DNA of 64,000 bases from Rostratula benghalensis (Eukaryota; Chordata; Aves; Charadriiformes; Rostratulidae), in contig VXAI01000241.1 of the NCBI GenBank assembly GCA_013399305.1, positions 1,109,046 through 1,173,045 on the forward strand, given 5' to 3'. The notes beneath the pieces were generated by a model. It ran no database searches and was not told the origin of the DNA. It saw nothing but the letters and a program-made list of their open reading frames with translations. The translations under genes and the position numbers were made by a program. Within the stretch, counting starts at the first letter, position 1, and every line of letters starts with the position of its first letter. Positions 14,701-24,725 of the stretch are shown piece after piece.

Positions 14701-16756
14701 TTTCATGCAAGAAACATAACTTCAAAAACTGACTTTTCATATCCCTCTGCATTTTGAACTTCAGTAAACCCTTCAAACACTATGGTCTCACAGCTATCCG
14801 TGACAGGACAAGCCACGTTTCTCTACAGGATTCTGAAGGGCATTATGGGCTGCCACAGAAAAGCCAATTAAACTATCTCTGTACCTCCATTCCACATGAC
14901 TTGAGCAAAAGCAGTGTTAGAAATAGACCCCTAATCCACAGAGGCTGAACCTGTATGCACATTCCCATGGTATAAGCTAAACAGCTTGCTGAGGCAGTAA
15001 CTTCACATAACTTCAATACCAGAAAATATGCCTGAATTATATTAGACTCAGTAGTTACAAAAGGAGAACAGCGGAGAACAGCACTGCTATTTCAACCTAT
15101 TTTTAAGTCAATGAAAACTGTCATTAAAAAGGGCTTAGCATTAGTTGGCTGCTGACATCAAGGAATGAGCCAAGGAACGATGCAATAGTTCCTGGTTTCA
15201 GGTTGTTTGCTCCTGAGGATGTCAAAGATTAGTAAACCCACTCCACACTGAGTAAGGAGCTAGGGTGTTACCCAGATCTACTCCAGGGTAGTAGTACACA
15301 GGGATGACTCTAGAGTTAAATTAAACTAGAAGTTACTAGAAGCATAAGAATAGAGTTCTTTGTTAGAATAACAAGTTTGGGGGTTTTTTTTGAGTTTAAT
15401 TACCCAGTCTAAGTCACATTAACTCCTTGACTTTGGTAACACCTGTAACAATAGCCTCCATAACTTACTTACACATTATTTAAAGGGAAAAAAACCCGAC
15501 CTTTACTAGTCCATGCATGTATAGCCTCCAGCTATACGCATTTCAGTGACCCTAAACATCTTAGCTGTGTCCTCATAATCCACGTCTATACTTTTGATAT
15601 GAACTAAATCGTATTTCTGACAGTGATCCAAATCAGCCTGTACCCTTGACTCGGGTCATCAAAACAGTCCTTGGTATTATCCTTCATGCTGTTACTTACA
15701 CACGGTCGTGTCCTTTCCATTGGTTGTTTTGCTGGGCAAGCTGCCTACGGGAATGCCCCTCTAAAAACCTCTCAGCACAAGAATTTCACATACCAATTAC
15801 CGCACGCATTTGCCACAGCTAAACTCAAGCTGTTATTGTTTTGTTCCTTCTTACCTTTTTTTCCAGAACATAAGCTACAAAAACCCTTAAGTACTTTAAG
15901 TACTTAAGCAGCAGCACGACCTTAAGGACTGCTGTGCTGAGAAGCAATCATTTGATCCCCGTTTACTTCTAGTTTGTTTTTGACTTGCTATTCACGTCAT
16001 GCTGTTAATACACAGGGTCTTCATTAATCCGTCTCCGAAAACCTTTCAAATCCTAAATTAAGTACACAAAACCAGTTCTCCGTCATCCCACTCTTACAAG
16101 CTAAAGCCAAATTTCTTCTCTGAAGGAACTAAGCTGTTCGCAACTGTGTTACAGCTCCGTGGTGTAGAGGGAGAGCCAGCCAGCAGCAGCCACTGCCAGG
16201 GGGACAGGGCGGAGGCAGGACTAGGCTGGCCGGACACCGAACGTTGCCCTTCACGTCTGGAAACACACTACAAACTGTATTTCAGCCTGTTAGCTTGAAG
16301 GGAAGAAGCGGATCAAGAGGGCAGGTGGAGGTCCCGAGACTTCGGTGTTAGGCTATACTGCCGGCTAAAGCATCCGCACCTCCTGCTCCGCGCAGCGCCA
16401 GCGGAAGCACTGGCGACCGTGGCCTGCCAGGTGGCCGCCGCCGGCGGTACTCACTGCTTATAAGGGTCGTGGAAGGGAAGGGCCAGCCAGTTCCCGTGCA
16501 TGGCGCGCATGTAGCCCGCCATCTCCTCGGCGCTGTGGTCGGAAGAGATGAAGACGACCTCGAAGGGGGCGGGGGGCTGAGTCTCCTCCAGCAGCTCCGT
16601 GTAGAAGTCGCAGAGAACGGGGGTGAAGTCGCGGCACGGCGAGCACCAGCCGGCAGAGAAGTACAAGCCCACGACCTTGTTCTGCAGGGCCTCCTCGGGA
16701 TCCACGCTGAGCCCGTCCCTGCTGACCAGCAGCCGCCCGCTAAACACATCCACCAT
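8572..16756 (-). CDS. NXNL2: Nucleoredoxin-like 2 (RdCVF2), complete, two exons
   Basis: This is a thioredoxin-fold protein of the rod-derived cone viability factor family, linked in mammals to photoreceptor and olfactory neuron survival. The exons 16455-16756 and 8572-8740 join in phase (CA plus T making His101) and give 156 residues, the same as human NXNL2. The motif W37-C38-S-P-C41 sits where thioredoxin has its active site, and a cis-Pro site (AIPKL, P113) is present. The C-terminal part matches the family closely (VIVKQTGEVIT..., WVEGADIFQNF). The 7.7 kb intron is GT-AG. The ATG at 16756 is chosen because it gives the conserved MVD start, although the frame stays open upstream through the CpG island. 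Reading past the exon 1 donor gives an immediate stop and a 101-residue short form. The gene lies about 13 kb beyond the SPIN1 3' end, same strand. Confidence 0.97.
12570..13095 (+). mobile_element. Old ERVL-type solo LTR
   Basis: The layout matches the other ERVL-type LTRs in this window in plus orientation: an agctattactgaacaa-type start region, a gcaagaacttgggaagggacac-like block, the accacatgac box and a polypyrimidine-rich 3' part. It is diverged, and the ends are estimated from similarity to 46585-47102. Confidence 0.5.
14427..14491. other. Assembly gap (65 N)
   Basis: A run of 65 unknown bases lies inside the NXNL2 intron. No flanking repeat explains it by eye. Confidence 0.99.
16455..16756 (-). 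CDS. NXNL2: NXNL2 exon 1 coding part
   Basis: The exon encodes residues 1-100 and two bases of His101. It holds most of the thioredoxin-like fold, including the CSPC site and the conserved end LALPFHDPYK. The donor is GTGAGTA from 16454. The exon is GC-rich and lies in a CpG island. Several longer open frames on both strands here are shadows caused by base composition. Confidence 0.97.
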
Positions 16757-16924
16757 GCTGCCACCCGCGGGACGCAGCAGAGCCAAGGGCGGCACCGGAG
16801 GCTGTAAGCCCAGGCGACCCCCTCCCGCCACACCGCTCGGTCCACCCAAGGCAACTACTCTGGCACCTACCCCACGACCCTTCCCTGCGCGGCGCGCCCA
16901 GCTCCGCAGCTCACCACCGCCACC

Positions 16925-16930
16925 TTTATA
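16925..16930 (-). promoter_or_regulatory. NXNL2 TATA box
   Basis: TATAAA is present on the minus strand, 169 bases upstream of the ATG. It would place the transcription start near 16895-16900, giving a 5'UTR of about 140 bases. The inverted CCAAT box and GC boxes sit 50-90 bases further upstream, a normal core-promoter layout. Confidence 0.55.
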
Positions 16931-18583
16931 GCCGCCCGCCACCTTCCCGGCTCCGCCCACCGCTGACTGACAGCGCTGCTCGCCAATCGCCGCGTCGGGA
17001 GGGCGTGGCTCTGTCCCGCCCCTGCCGGCGGCAGAGGGCAACTGCTCCAGCGGGCAGGAGGATAACGGTGCCAACGCAGCCGGGCTGGTAGGTGGGCTTC
17101 CTCTGAATACCAAGCAGCCTTCCTGAGAACGCAAATGCCTTTCGAGAAGTACTAAGTGCACTAAAGGAACCCAGCTTTTAATAAACTTAAGCAGCAACCA
17201 CCAGCACGCCAACGCCAGACCTCTTCCGCTTGTCATGAACTTCACCTTCTGTCCCTTGGAGATCTCCACGCGACACTCGCTCACTGAGCTTTGGCACTGA
17301 GCTGACTTTATAATTTTGTGGAACTTACATTACTGATTATTTTTTTCCCGCACGGAAAATCACCTGAACACTGGCTAATAAAACAGTCTATCCTCAGTCC
17401 AAGCAGAGAAGGAATTCTCATTTTATTCCAGTGTACTTATCATATATTTTTCTCCAGCTCTGATACTAAGCTAGAAATTAATAAAAATAGTATTGGATTA
17501 TAAGTAAGCAGTCCCTTTTCTGCCTAAAGCAACCTGCAGAAAGGAAATGAAAGATGACTTGGCTGAAGGTGACTTAAATTACAGTTTAATTAAAGGTCGT
17601 AATAAGTGCATGCAGAAGACTGTATGGCTTGAGCCACACTCCATCTGTACAGAAGGCAGGAACACACAAACAAACCAGCTTATGAAGAAAATTATAAATT
17701 ATTGGCTGATGTGCTCTAGATCATAAATCTCATTGACAGTGATATTAAAGTTCTTGAAACTATTTAAGGAATAGCTACTAAGATATGAGAAGCCAGATAC
17801 ATTTGGGGGGGAGGGGGCAGCTTAAGGTGATGAACCTTGTTAGGAGACAGAAGATTCACTGAAAATGCTACATATCACAGGAAATCTTACCTTGCACCTT
17901 CATTTGATTTGACTACAAAGACAGTTCTCTACGACACTAGTATGGACCAATACAAAAAGTTTCACTTTATGATTTTACCAAGGAGGCTAGAGCCATTTTT
18001 GGCTACATGTGTTTTCTAGGGCTATTCTAGGCGTTAGCAACTATTGTGATTTATTGTGATTTATTCCATTCCCTAACTCTGCTTGGACTGATAATAATAG
18101 AGATTTTTATAAAGGAAACGTGGTCCTTTCTCAAAGGAGGGTATTAGCTCTGAGATGACAGTATCAGAAAGCTTGTAAACAATGTTCATCCAGTGGAAGC
18201 CTCTAGGGAATTCCAGTGTAAAATGAGATATAAGCATGCCACCACAAAATACTTCATTTCTAATTTTGCTAGAAAACAGGATCTGTCTTATATAACCTAC
18301 TATATTATTTTAATGTACCAGTACTTAGTGCTGTCTTTTAATCTAAAAGTAACACTTTCAGTTTATTTATGCTCACATTGCACAGATGATCCTACTTCCC
18401 TCATGTGTTTTGCTTCAGTTAACACTGAAGTTAATCAGATATCTGGGTTTTATCTAAAAAAATGCATTAAAATCTTGCATCAATAAAGTCATGTTTTCAA
18501 TTATATAGGGCAGCAAGCTGAGAAAGAGACATAGAAGAAGTGAAATGGAAGTAAAAAATGTTCAAACTTGCTAAATGTGTTTT

Positions 18584-18584
18584 G

Positions 18585-18660
<76 letters not shown>

Positions 18661-18661
18661 T
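18584..18661. repeat. (GATA)n microsatellite, about 19 units
   Basis: The tetranucleotide gata/taga is repeated without interruption over about 78 bases, followed by a degenerate tail of gata/cgata units to about 18692. Antisense open frames here read as repeated Ser-Ile-Tyr-Leu and are artefacts. Confidence 0.97.
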
Positions 18662-19564
18662 GATAAAATACGATGTGATACGATACGATATATATACTCT
18701 GGGCAGAGTAATTCCATACACCCCTGGTGGCAGAGCTAATGTCTCTATAAGCTGTATAGAAGTAAACTAGGAGAAGGTTCTGAAAGGCTGTCCATGTCAT
18801 TAGTGAACGTACCCTTGAGTCTCTCCTTCATACAGCTTTTCCATAGGTGGCACTGTTCTGAGTAGTAAAGAATTTGATCTAATAAGCATCTGCATAAACA
18901 GTCTCTTCTAACTTGCAGTATGTTTTTAACAGGAAAAGCATTAAACATAAATTTTCAATCTGCTTATAATTCTTAAGTGGTCTGTAGGAAACACATACCT
19001 GTACATACCATACAGTTGGCATTGGCAAGCCACATGCAGTGAAGCCATAAGGCAAAAGCTGTCCAAATTTACTGAAAGGAGAGCATTACCTGGATGAGAC
19101 CGGTGTTCAATTTGACCATTAGAATATCGTATACTCTAATTAAAAGATAACAGTAACAAACCTAATAAAGATAAACTTTGTGCAAAACCGTATGCAAAGC
19201 AATCCCTGAAGGTTAGAGATGGACCTTGGAGAATCCTATGCATGAACACTAGCATGCAGGAAAATTAGACCCCAGTGGAGACAGGCGGGAAGGAGCACAC
19301 CTAAAAGCAACACACCTATAAAGGAAATATACCAGTGTCTTAAAGAGTTAAATATAGAGTCCTAATTGATAAAATTGATAATTGATAATTGAAATTGATA
19401 ATTTTCAGTTATGAAATAGTTGGTTTTTAATTCACTTTCACAGTGCATACCAATATCCTTTACAAGAGAGAGTGATTATAATCCGAGTTATTGACAAGAA
19501 AACAGGTAAAATTATTTTCCATAGTGTACACAATATAAAATAAAACTGGAAGACAGCTTCCTGC

Positions 19565-19637
19565 CCCCCTGGCATGGATGTTGGAACTAAATGATCTTTA
19601 ATGTTCCTTCCAACCCAAATCATTCTGTGATTTTGTG
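19565..19637 (+). mobile_element. CR1 tail fragment
   Basis: Only the last 70 or so bases of a CR1 are present: gttggaactaaatgatcttt, then ccttccaaccc and the attctgtgatt tail. Confidence 0.75.
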
Positions 19638-21109
19638 CTTCTTAGTCTCTACATTAACAAATGATCTATGAAGAGAGTAGTGCAAAGAGAAATACTGAGC
19701 AAAAAAAATTTCAATTTTACCATACACAATCTCCAAACTAAAATAGTTATTGGAGATTCATGGTACTCCTTAGAGTTGCCACATTTGGTACTCTGTTTCC
19801 TCAGTTAGTTGGAATCAGAAAACAGAAACATTTGGATTGGAAAATTTGGATCTTTATTACATAGATAGCAGTAATACACTTTGTAAATGATAGTGCGTAA
19901 CTGTTCTTGGATCTACTTTCTGTTTAAACACAAAAGAAATAACTTTTTTTTTTTCACATAGAAAAACTTATCAAATACGTAGTACATAGGCTCTTTGAAT
20001 TACAATTTTATTACTTATATTCAAATTGTCCAGTGCTTAACAACATACTGCAGATGCCAAACATTAGCTGTAAAGGAATCTTGCTTTCCCTGGATAAAAG
20101 AGATACTGGGACATAGCTTATCACTCTTACTATGAGTTGATACAGCATCAGGCCAGGGCTAAATAAGAGCTCTAACAGCTAGTAATTAAGAAAAATTTAA
20201 ACTTTTACTGTTTAGGTATGAAGTATCTCATTTTAACAATTATTAATCTAACTTATTGTTAAACTAATTTAACAATTGTTGTACTATCATTTGGAAAGTA
20301 TCTCTGGGTCCCAGCTTAATATGGATTCTTGGCACAATCAAACAATAGCACATACAGCAAGGAGGAAAGAATGTTATTAGAAAGACTCATAAATTAGCTG
20401 GATTCAAGACATTGCAATCAGGAAATACTCAAACCTATTAACAGATTCTAACAAGGCAAGAAATCTATTACAAAAAGTGCAACAAACAACTAGGGCTACA
20501 TTCTTTGTATTTTTCCCTGGACTGGAAATTATGGCAGTGCTGACTATCGGGAAAACAGCAAAGGCATATGAATTTCTTTTTGCAGGATGAAAAGCCTGAT
20601 TTAATCTTCCTTTGCATCTAACTTTATCCTGGCTAGTGTCTATCAAATTGCAAATAAGGTTAGATAGTCTAAATTCAGTGCTGTAATATTTCTGACTTCC
20701 AGCCAGGTACAACAGGGAAGGAGTTCAGAGTTGTCTAACATGGCAGCAAGCAACAATATTTGTGCCTGTAGCAGTGGAAAAATGCTGAAATAAGGCCCTG
20801 GTCAAGTTCATTTGGCTTCAGAAACTCTTTCCTCTTCACTCTTTAGCCTTGTGGCAGTTTAGAGTAATTGAGCAGGCATTGTTATTTTGTGATGTATGTA
20901 CATACCTCTGACTAGGTACATTATTTTCAGGGTTAGGATCATCCAACATTAGATCCTGCATTTCTGTGCCTCATGGGAAGTGTAAAACTGTGTGAGACTT
21001 CATGCAGAACCCAGCTTAGTCCTCTACAGTGACCAGCAACCACCACCTAATTCTATTAATTCCCAGAACTTTTGGTGGAAGAAGGAGACCTGGTTGTCAC
21101 ACGGACTCT

Positions 21110-21308
21110 GCCAAAAAGGGGGGACTTGAAGGTTTTGGGTGGTAGTTTCTGTTGCTTTAAGTAATTTGTCTTCTCTGGAGACATTAAAAACCTTCCTGGA
21201 CAGCTTCCTGTGCAGGATGACCTAGGATGACCTGCTTTGGCAGGGGGTTGTTGGACTAGATGATCTCCCAAAGTCCCTTCCAACCCCATATCATTCTGTG
21301 ATTCTGTG
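21110..21308 (+). mobile_element. CR1 LINE 3' fragment
   Basis: A sense-oriented CR1 3' end with ggactagatgatctcccaa, ccttccaacccc and a tandem attctgtg tail. It includes a small internal repeat of the gatgacct unit near 21218-21230. Confidence 0.85.
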
Positions 21309-21524
21309 TAACTAGCACATACAAAAGTAAACAGCCTCTTCTACATAAACCCATCCTCTTCTGGAAAAAAAAAAAAAAAAAAAAACAAACCCAAATAACG
21401 AAGAGGTTTCAGACATGGAGAGGACAGCTTGCATCTACTTCCTCCAATCTTGTTAGCAGCCTCTATTCTAGCTAGATTGACTTTGAATGATCAAAGGACT
21501 AAAGTCCAGGTAAACAACATCCAC

Positions 21525-21840
21525 AGCCTTTGCCTCATCCATTGAGTGTGTCACTTTGTCACAGAAGGAGATCACATTTCATGAGCTGGCTGGGCCTGAT
21601 CACCTGGTTGTCCTTCCTAATGGCACTCAGGATAATCTGTTCCATGGCCTTCCCAGGCACTGAGGTCAGACTGACAGGCCTGTTGTTCCATGGATCATCA
21701 TTCCAGCTCTTCTTGTGGATGGATGCCACATTTGCTAGACAGTCAACTGGGACCTCCCCAGTTTGCCAGGACTGCTGGTAAGTGATGGAAAGTGACTCAG
21801 TGAGCATTTCTGCCAGTTCCCTCGGTACCCTCAGATGAAA
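21525..21840 (-). pseudogene. CR1 reverse transcriptase fragment
   Basis: The minus-strand frame contains the CR1 RT signature around NRPVSLTSVPGKAMEQI preceded by a thumb-side segment, without the catalytic blocks. It is a broken ORF2 piece, not joined to the CR1 tail just to its left, which is in the opposite orientation. So two separate insertions lie side by side. Confidence 0.8.
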
Positions 21841-22939
21841 GAGACTTAACTGAAAAGGAAAGTTACTGAAAAGAAAATTGGTTCTGTTTTGTCTCAAACC
21901 AGGACAAAGGATTATATTATTCTTATTTATAGAAGAGAGATGACGGTACCATAAAGCTTGTAATATATAATGGCACCACTTGAGCCTAGTAGTATTTTTC
22001 TCAGCTTCATCTTTAAAAGGGATATTTAGAATGACCTGTTGTTTCAGTAGATTATTACATTAATTACAGATTCCTAATATGTAAAACAAACACATTATTT
22101 TAGTACTCAGCCTTTTTTTTGCATTGCCCCCATTCCAATTTCCCACTGTATGTCTTTCTTCATTACCAATTAAAGTAAGAGGTGCTGGGAGGAAAAAAGC
22201 TAAGCCAATGTTAATTGTTAATGGGCTGAAAGCTTGAATACTTTTCTATAAATAAGCAAGCTGCCAATATAGGCTATATTGGACCAGCAGCTAGTAGGAG
22301 CTCCTAGTAGAAGTTTTGGCAGAGCCCATTGACACCACTGTAGTCACTTGTCTCAGGGGTTTGCAAATAGTGTCCAGAGAGTTTTCTGTCTAGCATGCTC
22401 ATTTTCATAAGAAATCTCTGGTTTTCTCTTTGCATAAAAGGAACATTATTTTAAGGTTGGGATTCTCTATATTGTATGTGCTTTATCTAATCATTATAAA
22501 ACCTCAAAGACCTTCCCCTTGGACAGTCATACCCAGAATATATATCATCCCCATGCTTTCTAATTTAAAAATCATTAGAAATAGAGAAATTATTAGGTGC
22601 TAAGTCAGGTAATACATGGCAATCTTTTTGCACTGAGAAAGTGTATAACCAGAAAACTGGCATAGGTTGAAAACTCCACTGCAAGAAAAAAAAGCCTAAG
22701 AAAATAAGACCTGTTCCTTTGGTTCAATACAGGTTAAGAAAACAGTATCTGTGTTGTAGAACACAGCTTGGGAGAATGAAATAAGTTAAAGACTTGGGTG
22801 TCACATGCTAGTCTCTCTGCCTCATGAACTTTTATTTTCATATAATCACATCCTTTCCAGTTACATTCAAAATTATTCTAGCCAAGGGAAAAAAAAAATC
22901 ATACATAAGGTTGTTGAATAGAATTAATCCTTTTTCTGT

Positions 22940-23700
22940 TGTGATGGGTTAACTTTACCTAGCTGCCAGATGCCCACCCAGCTGCTCTCTCAGTCCCCTC
23001 TCCTGGAGGCAGAAGGTATGGTTAGAAAGTTCATCAGTTGAGATAAAAGAGGAGAGGTTGTTTATCAATTACCATCATAGACAAGGAGATTTGACCTGGG
23101 GAAAAAATTAATTTATTGACAATTAAACATAGAGTAGTATAGTGACAAAAAAAAAAAAAAAAAGACAATCCCAAAACCACATCTCTCCCATTCCTCTCTT
23201 CTTCCCAGGCTCAACTTCACTCTTGAATTTCCTGACTCCTCACCCCATCCCTGAGTGGTGCAGGGAAACGTGGAATTGGAGTTATGACCAGTTCATAACA
23301 CTCCATCTCTGCTGCTTCTTCCTCCTCACATCTCTCTCCTTCTCCAGCACGAGGTCTCTTCTGTGGAATACAGTTCTTCATGAACTGCTCCAGCATGGAT
23401 CATTTCCATGGGCTGCAGCCCTTCAAGAACAGACTGCTCCAGTGTGTGCCTGCCTCCTGTGGGCTGCAGTTCCTGCCTGAGAATGTGCTCAGGGAATGGG
23501 CTCCTTTCCACAGGCCACAATGCCTCCCAGGAACTCTTTCTCTAATATGCTTTCCAGAAGTCGCACCTGCTTGGCTGATGAGCCCAGCCATAACCTTGAT
23601 GGGTCCACTGAGGCTGGCTATGTCCAATACAGGAGCAGCTGCTGGCCTCTTCTCAGAGGCGACCCCTCCCCTACAGCCTCCCCAGTACAGCTATTTTAAA
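22940..23700 (-). mobile_element. Endogenous retrovirus LTR with internal tandem units
   Basis: The antisense terminus (tgtgatgggttaac) and a block rich in gctccagcat/gggctgcag/ccttc-type degenerate units mark a bird LTR family with tandem G-rich units. An AATTAATTTATTG segment near 23108 gives a polyadenylation signal on the minus strand. A poly-A run (about 23145-23162) interrupts it. The right end is estimated. Confidence 0.55.
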
Positions 23701-24426
23701 TTCTTGCATTCCAAGAATAGCTTAATCCCAAAACTTGATCCATGGCTGAAACAGTTCAGGGGAGGAATACTTTGAATTCAATCATCTTTAACTTCTTCAT
23801 ATTCAAGAAATTAGAAGGCTGATAACTGAAAACTGGCTGTTTCAGGGATGGTTCTGGGGATACAGAAGCAGCTTACTGCAAACAGGATGTGGTGCAGAAG
23901 CAGAAAGTCAGGCCCAGGATGCAAGGGCCTGGAAGCACTACAGGTCATTTGCTGCCAGAAGGGCAAATCTGTTGTCTGCATAGACAGGGAGCTATGTTTC
24001 AAGGAAGCCTCAAAGCATAAATCTTCAATGTTCATGGTGAAAGCACATCACATTCTGCACCTCTGATTGGCTGTGGCACAAATTCTTCCTGTGAGATGGA
24101 CTTGAAAACAACTAACAGATTTGGGACAGGACTCCCCCAGAACAAGAACATGCAGACAGCCTTCCTTACCTGTTTGTTAATCACCTTGCAAAGAAAGTAC
24201 TACAGTGTGAGATAGGACCAACTCTAATCTGGCCCAGCGATTAAAAGATTATTCTTTCAGAATTAAGCACTTACTATCCTTGTAGCTGGTAATGACCCTA
24301 GTAAAAAGTGGCTTTGGTTGCTGCTGTGAGCCTGCTGTCTCACTACTGCCCCAAAGGGCAATTCAGAATTCAGTTAGTTGGCCAGGTGACTTCACTCTGC
24401 TGCAGCATTTCTCCTGGTGGTTATTT
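23701..24426. other. Stretch between two LTRs, nothing recognised
   Basis: No gene or known repeat is identified. The open frames overlap on both strands and lack motifs. It may be retroviral internal sequence too old to recognise. Confidence 0.4.
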
Positions 24427-24427
24427 G

Positions 24428-24725
24428 TTGACGCGGAAGTCCTGGACACCACACAACGACCAATATGATCAGGTAAGTGCCATTTATTGCAGGTGAAGCT
24501 GTTTCATATATAGTGCTTTCTTACATAAACATACTCACTTGGCAATTGCTAAGCTATAATTGCAGCAAAGCTATAATTGTTTAACAGCAAGCCTGAGAAC
24601 TTGGCCTTGAGGATCAGCCAAGTCGTTATATTTAATTGCTTAACAGTTCTTGTTTGCCCTTATTTACACCTTACATGCCCTTATTTTGCCCTTAGATTTG
24701 CATTCGTTGTTGTTAACTTGTTTCA
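24428..24725 (-). mobile_element. Probable ERVK-type solo LTR
   Basis: On the minus strand a TATA-like tatatatgaaac (about 24508-24519) is followed by AATAAA (about 24483-24488) and a terminal region near gttgacgcggaag. This order fits U3-R-U5. The block resembles bird class II LTRs from memory; no internal sequence adjoins it. The ends are estimated. Confidence 0.45.

Larger units (their letters stand above)
8741..16454 (-). other. NXNL2 intron 1
   Basis: The 7.7 kb intron has donor GTGAGTA and acceptor ctcag. It is AT-rich and holds an old LTR-like segment (12570-13095) and an N-filled gap (14427-14491). No further exon was recognised, though mammals have alternative NXNL2 3' exons. Confidence 0.85.
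16350..17095. promoter_or_regulatory. CpG island over NXNL2 exon 1 and promoter
   Basis: The stretch is strongly GC-rich and dense in CG dinucleotides, against an AT-rich background on both sides. It covers exon 1 and about 340 bases upstream. GC boxes (for example cccgcccc near 17017) and an inverted CCAAT motif near 16984 are visible. Confidence 0.8.
17100..22939. other. Intergenic DNA upstream of NXNL2
   Basis: AT-rich sequence without a recognised gene. It holds a GATA microsatellite (18584-18661), an AT-rich ttgata-type short repeat (about 19363-19402), CR1 pieces (19565-19637, 21110-21308, 21525-21840) and a poly-A run (21366-21385). A short GC-rich stretch at 17222-17284 reads like coding sequence on the minus strand but was not identified. 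Confidence 0.6.

Noticed and set aside
16348..16931. Arg/Pro-rich frames on both strands (168, 112 and 102 codons)
   Set aside because: They are shadows of NXNL2 exon 1 in other frames within GC-rich sequence.
16451..17284. 277-codon frame on minus through the CpG island as an extended NXNL2
   Set aside because: The family start (MVD) lies at 16756, and a TATA box at 16925-16930 sits inside the extension. The open frame upstream is expected in GC-rich DNA.
18497..18800. Frames with repeated Ser-Ile-Tyr-Leu, looking like a repeat protein
   Set aside because: They are translations of the GATA microsatellite.
23142..23775. Overlapping frames of 112 and 131 codons rich in Ser, Pro and Leu
   Set aside because: They lie within an LTR with degenerate tandem units; both strands are open, which points to composition.
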